This document shows positions 57,933 to 64,000 of a DNA stretch of 64,000 nt, piece by piece; positions within the stretch are counted from its first letter, which is position 1; each line of letters begins with the position of its first letter. The notes beneath the pieces were generated by a model. That model was given only the letters and a program-made list of their open reading frames with translations. It was not told the origin of the DNA and did no database searches. The DNA comes from Kosmotoga arenicorallina S304. GTDB lineage: Bacteria > Thermotogota > Thermotogae > Petrotogales > Kosmotogaceae. The position numbers were made by a program, and so were the translations under genes. Location of the stretch: assembly GCF_001636545.1 (NCBI RefSeq), contig NZ_JFHK01000002.1, forward strand, positions 124,001 to 188,000. Direction: 5' to 3'.

Positions 57933-58574
57933 ATGCTAAGGCGAAGAGTTATCGCCCTTCTTCTTTGTATTGAGGTAATATGGATTATATCGCTAGCTAA
58001 TATGTTAGTTGAAGTGGTCTTCACAGAGCCGCATGAAGTAGTAACCAGGCTCTATACATTGGATGATAACCAGGCGCGCAAGATAATTTTTCCTTACGCT
58101 TTCAGAAGAAAGTGGAGAATTGATATAATTATTCCACCGGGAGTCGAAAAAATAGGTGAAGGGAAGTATCTCCTTGACTCCGCCAGATACATAGTCTATC
58201 TGGACGGTAGATACTATTGGATGGGAAGAAAGCAATTGGTTGATTTTGCGGTTCAAGATGAAATTGAGCGCTTCCCAATAATAAGCGGCCTTGAATTCAC
58301 CAAAGAAGAATCTGGATATACCCTGGCGAAATCCGATGAACCTTTTTTCAGAGTGATTGACTCCATCTATGGCAATACCATGTTTTTAAGGAGACTCTCT
58401 GGTGTGGATTATAAAAGCGGAACTCTTTTTTTCCGACGTGGAGTTGTTCTAAAGGTTTTCGATTGGGAAACTTTACTTGAAAAGCAACAGGAAGTAATTG
58501 AGGAAATAATCAATGCAGAAGATACTAGCGAATATTTACTTTTCAGTGATGGTAAACTGATGAGGGTGAGGTGA
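57933..58574 (+). CDS. ftsQ: Divergent FtsQ/DivIB-like cell division protein
   Basis: A 213-residue protein with a single N-terminal membrane segment (VIALLLCIEVIWIISLANML) and an extracytoplasmic domain. The FPIISGLEF motif (about residue 112) matches the LPxISG motif of the FtsQ beta domain, and GVVLKVFDWETLLEKQQEVI resembles its final strand and helix. The place before ftsA and ftsZ is the usual ftsQ position. Sequence similarity elsewhere is weak, so the call leans on order and topology. Six bases separate it from gyrB. Confidence 0.55.
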   Translation: MLRRRVIALLLCIEVIWIISLANMLVEVVFTEPHEVVTRLYTLDDNQARKIIFPYAFRRKWRIDIIIPPGVEKIGEGKYLLDSARYIVYLDGRYYWMGRKQLVDFAVQDEIERFPIISGLEFTKEESGYTLAKSDEPFFRVIDSIYGNTMFLRRLSGVDYKSGTLFFRRGVVLKVFDWETLLEKQQEVIEEIINAEDTSEYLLFSDGKLMRVR

Positions 58575-58579
58575 CCGGA

Positions 58580-59866
58580 ATGCCGCGGGGAAGAGATTAT
58601 ATAGTTTCAATTGATGTTGGAACTAACACCATCAAAGGCGTTGTGGTAAGCGTCGAACAATCGGGTCAGATCCTTCTTGAAGCTTACGGGAGCGTGAAAT
58701 CCGTCGGTCTGGACAAAGGAGATGTCAAAGACGCCGTTGCTTTGAAGCAGTCGATCCAGAAGCTCATTGATGACTTAACAGGCCAGATGAAAAGGGAAAT
58801 CGAAGCTGAATTTCGAATTAGTTTCACAGATGGCGCTTATTCGGTGTTTTCTGAAAGCATCGAGGAGATTTTGTCTGAAGAAAAGCCCATCGTGGTAACT
58901 CAAAATACGATAGACGACATTATGGCCGATATTGTTAAGAAAAAGCTTCAGGGGAATTTGAACATTCACAAGCGGTATGTCCGCAAGTACATTATTGACG
59001 ATGAAAAAGTGGTGTTCAATCCCGTTGATATGTCCGCAAAAAAGCTCGACCTTGAAATGGTCTTCGTTTCCAGCGAAGGTGGTGCTACGGAGATATTTAG
59101 GCGCCTTTTCGAAGAACTTCTCGGGTCTGATGAGTTCCTGTTGCTCCCTTCTTTGATTTCCGGTGCAGAAGCGGTGCTAACAGATACTGAAAAACAGCAT
59201 GGGGTAGCCTGTGTGACTCTCGGACATGCCTTTTCTGAGATGGTGATTTACAAGGAAAATCTTCCGATGCATATATGTAGAATTCCCGTTGGCGTGCGGC
59301 ATATTGTGAGAGACATTGCTATGGTACTCGGAACATCCATGGATGAAGCAGAAAGGCTGCTTGTAACAAATGGCTATGCGAGTATGCACCCACCCTCATC
59401 TGAAAGCATTGTTGAGTATTTCGGACTTGACGAGCGCACCAGGAAACGAGTAACTGTCAAAAAGCTTTCCACAATTATCTACGCCAGAGTGAAAGAATTA
59501 CTGAATAAAATCAGGAGAGAAATCCAGCTCTTCCTCAGTGAAAATAACCAGTTCATTGAAGAGGGAATCCCCGGTGGAATTGTTTTCACCGGCGGTGGAG
59601 CAAAACTGAGAGGGTTGAGCGATACAGGTATAGAATCGTTGAAAATGCCTGTGCGTGTAGGGACATATGATACGAGCTTTAATCCAAGAATCGAGAATGG
59701 GGAAGACACTGTAAACGATCCCATTTTCAGTTCCTGCCTTGGAAACCTTATTGGCGAACAGGAGTCAAACATGGTTGCACCTGTTCTTGGAGAACAGAGA
59801 AAAAGAAGGAGTTTTGTCGATTTCATAAAATCCCTCTTCTTCGGAGGTGTTGAAGATGAGTTTTGA
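58580..59866 (+). CDS. ftsA: Cell division protein FtsA
   Basis: A 428-residue actin-like ATPase that anchors FtsZ to the membrane. YIVSIDVGTNTIKGVVV (about residue 6) and VTLGHAFSEMVIYKENLP and GGIVFTGGGAKLRGL are the phosphate and adenosine motifs; the C-terminal amphipathic tail (FVDFIKSLFFG) fits membrane targeting. ATG 58580 has GGTGAGGTG; GTG 58571 is an alternative. It overlaps ftsZ by 11 bases. Confidence 0.92.
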   Translation: MPRGRDYIVSIDVGTNTIKGVVVSVEQSGQILLEAYGSVKSVGLDKGDVKDAVALKQSIQKLIDDLTGQMKREIEAEFRISFTDGAYSVFSESIEEILSEEKPIVVTQNTIDDIMADIVKKKLQGNLNIHKRYVRKYIIDDEKVVFNPVDMSAKKLDLEMVFVSSEGGATEIFRRLFEELLGSDEFLLLPSLISGAEAVLTDTEKQHGVACVTLGHAFSEMVIYKENLPMHICRIPVGVRHIVRDIAMVLGTSMDEAERLLVTNGYASMHPPSSESIVEYFGLDERTRKRVTVKKLSTIIYARVKELLNKIRREIQLFLSENNQFIEEGIPGGIVFTGGGAKLRGLSDTGIESLKMPVRVGTYDTSFNPRIENGEDTVNDPIFSSCLGNLIGEQESNMVAPVLGEQRKRRSFVDFIKSLFFGGVEDEF

Positions 59867-60908
59867 AATAAATTACGGTAAAGACGATCAAAAAGTTAGA
59901 CTCCCTGCCATTAAAGTAATAGGCGTTGGAGGTGCAGGCGGAAACGCCATTAACAGAATGATTTCGCAGGGTATTCACGGGGTAACCTTCATAGCCGCAA
60001 ATACCGATGTGCAGGTTCTTGAAAACAACAAGGCTGACATCAAAATACAGCTTGGTAATCACCTGACCCGTGGGTTAGGAGCAGGCGGCGATCCTGAAAT
60101 TGGTCGCCAGGCTGCTGAAGAAAGCCTTGATGAGATTGTCAAGTATATCGAAGACACCGATTTGCTTTTCATCACAGCGGGTATGGGCGGTGGTACTGGT
60201 ACTGGTGCCGCTCCTGTGATCGCAAGAGCGGCAATGGATCTCGGGATATTGACCATCGCTGTGGTTACCACACCCTTTTTCTTCGAAGGAAACACGCGCC
60301 TGAAAGTTGCAGCAATGGGATTGAGAAATCTCCGGGATACTGTTGATACGCTTATCAGGATATCCAATAACAAGCTGCTTCAGGAATTGCCACCAAGTAC
60401 TTCAATTGTTGATGCCTTTGCAAAAGCCGATGATACACTCCATCATGGCATAAAAGGTATTTCAGAGTTGATTACAAAACGTGGTTATATCAACCTCGAT
60501 TTTGCTGATGTTGAGTCTATATTAAGGAAAGCTGGTACTGCAATGCTCGGAATAGGCATCGGGCACGGCGAGCGCCGAGCTGAAGATGCCGCCAGGGCGG
60601 CAATGGGAAGCAAACTTCTGGAAAAGCCCATTGACAACGCTATGGGAATAATCCTCAACGTATCTGCAAAAAACATAACGCTGCGAGAAATGAATATAGC
60701 GGCAGCCATTGTACGTCAAAATTGTAGCGAAGACGCCGATGTAAAACTCGGACTGATTGTTGATAACGATATGCCAGATGATGAACTGCACGTAACCCTT
60801 ATTGCAGCTGGATTTGAAGCAGAAGAAGGCGAAATGATGGGCGACACGGCTGATATTCCAGCGATTTACCGATTTGGTCTGGACACACAGGAGGATGAAG
60901 AAGTTTGA
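59856..60908 (+). CDS. ftsZ: Cell division protein FtsZ
   Basis: A 350-residue tubulin-like GTPase that forms the division ring. KVIGVGGAGGNAINRM, the GTP loop AGMGGGTGTGAAPV and the T7 region (NLDFADVESIL) are present. The C terminus is short and ends in AIYRFGLDTQEDEEV, which probably supplies the FtsA-binding peptide. ATG 59856 follows GGAGGTG; the TTG at 59847 abuts it. Confidence 0.96.
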   Translation: MSFEINYGKDDQKVRLPAIKVIGVGGAGGNAINRMISQGIHGVTFIAANTDVQVLENNKADIKIQLGNHLTRGLGAGGDPEIGRQAAEESLDEIVKYIEDTDLLFITAGMGGGTGTGAAPVIARAAMDLGILTIAVVTTPFFFEGNTRLKVAAMGLRNLRDTVDTLIRISNNKLLQELPPSTSIVDAFAKADDTLHHGIKGISELITKRGYINLDFADVESILRKAGTAMLGIGIGHGERRAEDAARAAMGSKLLEKPIDNAMGIILNVSAKNITLREMNIAAAIVRQNCSEDADVKLGLIVDNDMPDDELHVTLIAAGFEAEEGEMMGDTADIPAIYRFGLDTQEDEEV

Positions 60909-62596
60909 GAATCTACAAAAGGCTTGGTGAACTTTTGCTTGAGCGCGGTTTGATAACACCCGGCGCCCTTCAGCAGGCCGTTTCGATTCAACAGAAAGTG
61001 GGGAAACCCCTTGGCGAAGTGCTTGTGGGTATGGGAATGATCTCCTGGGAAGATATCTATGCCGCCCTTTCCGATCAATACGGTATAGAACTCATGGAAG
61101 AAAGCCCCAACTTAATTCCCACTGAGCTGTTGAAAATGATTCCAAAATCAGTTGCCGAAAGGTTGAAGGTTATTCCGGTTGAATATTTGCCTGAGGAAGA
61201 TACTCTGGTCGTTATTACCACCGATGTACTGAAAGTCCCCCAGATTCAAAAGGAAATTTCCTTCCTTACCGGGCATAAAGTAAAAGTATATCTCATAACT
61301 CCTCCGCTTTTTGACAATCTTTTCCATTCCAGTTATGAAGAAACGACTTCCAGCGAAATGATCGAGCACACCTTTGAAGCCGAAGAGGAAGACTTAATGG
61401 AAGAGGAGACCGAAGAAGGGGTCGAAGACACCCCTGTTGTCAAATTTATAAATTCTGTCCTTGATAATGCCATCAGAAGCGATGCCAGCGATATTCATCT
61501 TGAACCATACGAAAAGCTTGCTGTTACCCGGTTTAGAATAGATGGCGTTTTAAGAAAGATTCTCACATATCCTAAAAAAGCTCACAATTCAGTTGTCTCC
61601 AGAATAAAGGTCATGTGTGGACTTGACATTTCCGAGAGACGTCTTCCCCAGGACGGCAAATTCTTTTTGAAAAGAAGCGGTGGTGAGCAATACGATTTCA
61701 GGGTATCAACCATGCCCACTGTTCATGGCGAAAAGATCGTTATGAGAATTCTCAAAGTATCAAACGCAAAAAAGCAGCTTAACGAGCTTGGACTGAGCGA
61801 TTATAATTTCAACCGTTTTGAAAGGCTCTTGAAAGCTCCTCATGGAATTATCCTCATTTCCGGGCCCACTGGAAGCGGTAAATCCACTACTCTGGTCGGT
61901 GTGCTTAACGAAGTTACTTCCGAAAAGGTTAATGTTGTTACCGCTGAAGATCCTGTTGAATATACCATCGATGGAGTTACCCAGTGTCAGGTCAACAGTG
62001 AGATTGGATTGACCTTTGCCAGGTATTTGAGATCCTTTTTGCGACAGGACCCGGATATAATAATGGTTGGTGAAATCAGAGATAGAGAAACAGCACAATT
62101 GGCTATTGAAGCGTCATTGACGGGACATCTTGTCTTTTCTACCATTCACACCAACAGCGCTGCTGGCGCTGTATCAAGGTTGATAAATATGGGTGTCGAT
62201 GCTTATTTGCTGGGTGCTTCGTTGATCGGGGTCGTGGGACAAAGGCTTGTTCGAAAGTTATGCAGCAATTGCAAGGTGAAAATCCCCCTCAGGGACGAAG
62301 GAGTGAAGGTTGCCAGAAAGCTATTTCCGGACAGAAATGAATTCTTTGAATTCGTTTCCGGCTCTGGCTGTACAGAATGCCGTGGGACGGGATACAAAGG
62401 AAGAACCGCAATCCACGAAGTGCTGATAGTCGACGATAACATGAGGAAGTTGATAGTGAGAAATGCCTCTGATTTCGAGATAGAAAAATCAGCAAGGGAA
62501 ACGGGGATGATTACGTTATACGAGGATGGGATCCTGAAAGTGGTCGAAGGGATTACCTCCGTAGAAGAAGTGAACAGAGTAGCCTTTGAAGTATGA
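60905..62596 (+). CDS. pilB: Type IV pilus / type II secretion assembly ATPase (PilB/GspE)
   Basis: A 563-residue hexameric ATPase powering pilus or pseudopilus extension. The N-terminal MshEN-type domain (LGELLLERGLITPGALQQAV) is followed by SDIHLEPYE, Walker A GPTGSGKSTTL (about residue 322), Walker B DPDIIMVGEIRDRETA and the zinc-binding CSNCKVK and CTECRGTGYKG. Starts at TTG 60905 behind AGGAGG, overlapping ftsZ. Pilin and platform genes are not in view. Confidence 0.93.
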   Translation: MRIYKRLGELLLERGLITPGALQQAVSIQQKVGKPLGEVLVGMGMISWEDIYAALSDQYGIELMEESPNLIPTELLKMIPKSVAERLKVIPVEYLPEEDTLVVITTDVLKVPQIQKEISFLTGHKVKVYLITPPLFDNLFHSSYEETTSSEMIEHTFEAEEEDLMEEETEEGVEDTPVVKFINSVLDNAIRSDASDIHLEPYEKLAVTRFRIDGVLRKILTYPKKAHNSVVSRIKVMCGLDISERRLPQDGKFFLKRSGGEQYDFRVSTMPTVHGEKIVMRILKVSNAKKQLNELGLSDYNFNRFERLLKAPHGIILISGPTGSGKSTTLVGVLNEVTSEKVNVVTAEDPVEYTIDGVTQCQVNSEIGLTFARYLRSFLRQDPDIIMVGEIRDRETAQLAIEASLTGHLVFSTIHTNSAAGAVSRLINMGVDAYLLGASLIGVVGQRLVRKLCSNCKVKIPLRDEGVKVARKLFPDRNEFFEFVSGSGCTECRGTGYKGRTAIHEVLIVDDNMRKLIVRNASDFEIEKSARETGMITLYEDGILKVVEGITSVEEVNRVAFEV

Positions 62597-62600
62597 AATG

Positions 62601-62639
62601 TTATGCAAAATTGCATAATGATGTATAAATAAATATACT
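62601..62639 (+). promoter_or_regulatory. Promoter of the ornithine operon with overlapping palindromic operator
   Basis: TTGCAT (62611-62616), 17 bases, TATACT (62634-62639). The perfect palindrome TTATGCAAAATTGCATAA (62601-62618) covers the -35 box and resembles the 18-bp dyads bound by ArgR-type regulators, which would fit an ornithine pathway. The regulator assignment is inference. Confidence 0.6.
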
Positions 62640-62642
62640 CGG

Positions 62643-62714
62643 GAAGTTTTGCGATAAAAGAATTTCAGCAACTTCTTTTGGGAATAGTGCCGTTAGATAG
62701 CGGCTCTTTTTTTT
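62643..62714 (+). terminator. Leader hairpin and intrinsic terminator before ord
   Basis: GAAGTT / AACTTC (62643-62675) is a first stem with an internal GC pair. A second stem (AG-GCCG / CGGC-CT, 62686-62707, one mismatch) is followed by eight T. It either ends the long ftsZ-pilB transcript or attenuates the ord transcript started just upstream. Confidence 0.65.
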
Positions 62715-62762
62715 GCTATCATTTAATAGATGTATACAAAGCAAATAGAGGAGGGAAAAGAA

Positions 62763-63785
62763 ATGGCTTACAGAGTTCTTGTATGGGGCCTTGGAGCTAT
62801 GGGAAGTGGCATTGCGAAGAATATCATGGAGAAAGAAGACCTCAGATTGGTTGGTGCAGTTGAACGTAACACCGAGATGTTTGACAAAGATGTTGGAATT
62901 GCCATTGGAGATAAAGAATACGGATGCAAGGTTTACAGTGATATTGAACTTGCTATCGAAAAGACCGAACCCGATATTGCCATTATTGCGACGAATTCAT
63001 TTGTAAAAGAGGTACTGCCGAAGATTAAGATTGTAGCCAAACATCACGTGAATATAATTACAATTGCCGAAGAAATGGCATATCCCTTCCATTCTCACCC
63101 GGAAGAATCTGAGATTATCAATAGCATAGCTGTAAAAAATGGAGTTTCTATCCTTGGAACAGGGATTAATCCGGGTTTTGTATTGGATTTGCTGATCGTG
63201 ACGCTTACCGGTGCCTGCCTGAATGTTGAAAGGATTGAAGCGCGTAGAGTTAATGACCTTTCGCCCTTTGGAAAAACTGTTATGGAAACCCAGGGAGTTG
63301 GAACAACTCCTGAGGAATTTGAAGAGGGTTTGAAAAAGGGCACTATTGTTGGCCATATTGGCTTCCAGCAATCCATCAGGATGATCGCAGATGCCCTTGG
63401 ATGGGAGCTCACAAAAATTGAAGAGATCAGGGAACCCATTATTTCAAACACCGAGAGAAAAACCCCCGTTGTTCATGTAAAACCTGGAATGGTTGCAGGA
63501 TGTAGGCATATCGGCCGCGGCTATATGGGAGACAAGAAAGTCATCGAGCTTGTCCACCCCCAGCAAATACATCCCGAGGTCGAAAACGTCGAAACAGGAG
63601 ATTACATAGATATCTACGGCGACCCGGATATCCATATGAGTATAAAACCGGAAATTCCCGGCGGAAAGGGAACGATAGCCGTTGCTACAAATATGATTCC
63701 CCATGTTGTTGAAGCTGATCCGGGGCTATTGACAATGCTTGATTTGCCTGTCCCCAGTGCTCTTTTCAAAGAAATAAAGGGGTGA
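62763..63785 (+). CDS. ord: 2,4-diaminopentanoate dehydrogenase
   Basis: A 340-residue NAD(P)-dependent enzyme that oxidatively deaminates 2,4-diaminopentanoate to 2-amino-4-oxopentanoate in ornithine fermentation. The Rossmann start [29 protein letters not shown] and [13 protein letters not shown] are family hallmarks. ATG 62763 follows GAGGAGGG. The next gene is ortA, the thiolase that acts on its product, which supports the call. Confidence 0.93.
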   Translation: MAYRVLVWGLGAMGSGIAKNIMEKEDLRLVGAVERNTEMFDKDVGIAIGDKEYGCKVYSDIELAIEKTEPDIAIIATNSFVKEVLPKIKIVAKHHVNIITIAEEMAYPFHSHPEESEIINSIAVKNGVSILGTGINPGFVLDLLIVTLTGACLNVERIEARRVNDLSPFGKTVMETQGVGTTPEEFEEGLKKGTIVGHIGFQQSIRMIADALGWELTKIEEIREPIISNTERKTPVVHVKPGMVAGCRHIGRGYMGDKKVIELVHPQQIHPEVENVETGDYIDIYGDPDIHMSIKPEIPGGKGTIAVATNMIPHVVEADPGLLTMLDLPVPSALFKEIKG

Positions 63786-63790
63786 TAACT

Positions 63791-64000
63791 TTGAAAGCCA
63801 TAAAAGGGCAATGGGTACAGATTCACGCAGTTATTCTGAAGCCAGGAGAACGTGCTCCTCAGGTGCCAGAAGACACCAAAAAGGTGCCTTTGGAGATGCG
63901 CATCAAAGGCTATCTCTTAGATGAGGAAGCCGGCATAGGCGATTCCGTATGCATTGAGACCGCCTCTGGAAGAAAAGTTGAAGGGACTCTGGTTGCCATT
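63791..64000 (+). CDS. ortA: 2-amino-4-oxopentanoate thiolase alpha subunit (truncated by window)
   Basis: The first 70 residues are visible. KGQWVQIHAVILKPGERAPQ and VPLEMRIKGYLLDEEA match the small OrtA subunit, which with OrtB cleaves 2-amino-4-oxopentanoate with CoA to alanine and acetyl-CoA. TTG 63791 follows GGGGTGA; GTG 63782, overlapping the ord stop, is an alternative. The rest lies outside the window. Confidence 0.88.
   Translation, partial: MKAIKGQWVQIHAVILKPGERAPQVPEDTKKVPLEMRIKGYLLDEEAGIGDSVCIETASGRKVEGTLVAI

Noticed and set aside
62601-62618. Palindrome as the stem of a terminator for pilB
   Set aside because: It is AT-rich with only a two-base centre and no T run; overlap with a -35 box makes an operator more likely.

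Overview
The window comes from a bacterium that most resembles the Thermotogota, probably the Kosmotoga/Mesotoga branch. This placement is inferred from gene content and base composition (visibly AT-leaning); no rRNA is present to confirm it. Pointers are an ornithine-fermentation locus of the ord/ort type, a K+-dependent membrane pyrophosphatase, SpoVS in a non-sporulating setting, a PyrR-type pyrimidine operon, and frequent TTG/GTG starts with strong GGAGG ribosome sites. Most of the window is dense core genome.

Layout. 1-12 kb: a truncated S9-type peptidase, a UvrD/PcrA-like helicase, the pyrophosphatase HppA, an M3 oligopeptidase, an RNase H, a small secreted protein and a single-chain pyruvate:ferredoxin oxidoreductase. 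12.4-24.2 kb: a catabolic-looking cluster with an alpha/beta hydrolase, a KAS III-like thiolase-superfamily enzyme, an SDR, a regulator made of two TetR modules, a CoA-transferase, an acetyl-CoA acetyltransferase and a complete Liv-type ABC importer whose LivM permease is fused in frame to a second alpha/beta hydrolase. The simplest reading is import of a small acid or ester, CoA activation, reduction or oxidation by the SDR and thiolytic cleavage to acetyl-CoA. 24.2-28.4 kb: a low-density accessory stretch holding an archaeal-type ATPase behind palindromic operators and a cysteine-rich secreted protein paired with a thioredoxin-fold protein. Its spacers contain decayed arrays of 7-bp repeats, a 15-bp tandem array and a 40-bp dispersed repeat.

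28.4-34.5 kb: the minus-strand pyrimidine operon pyrR-B-C-K-D-F-E. It is preceded by a 56-codon leader reading frame that runs through an intrinsic terminator and overlaps the pyrR start, an arrangement like the E. coli pyrBI attenuator. 34.5-40.7 kb: an MFS transporter, a GNAT acetyltransferase, UvrA and GlmM. 40.7-46.5 kb: tRNA-Ser, RsmA, a sigma-54 activator, five clustered tRNAs with SpoVS, and a GH13-family protein behind a second tRNA-Ser. 46.5-52.2 kb: L21-L27-L13-S9, DnaG, RpoD, a 58-residue protein and a degenerate ABC ATPase. 52.2-62.6 kb: one tight plus-strand run (PfkB kinase, CBS protein, MtaB, class IV aminotransferase, DciA-like, GyrB, FtsQ-like, FtsA, FtsZ, PilB). 62.6-64 kb: the start of an ornithine degradation operon (ord, ortA) with a palindrome over its promoter and a structured leader ending in a terminator.

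The items most worth a second look are the LivM-hydrolase fusion with its internal ribosome site, the heptad-repeat spacer elements, the pyr leader, the double TetR regulator, the operator array before the ATPase, the cysteine-rich/thioredoxin pair and the ord leader. All functional statements rest on reading motifs by eye; no database search was possible.
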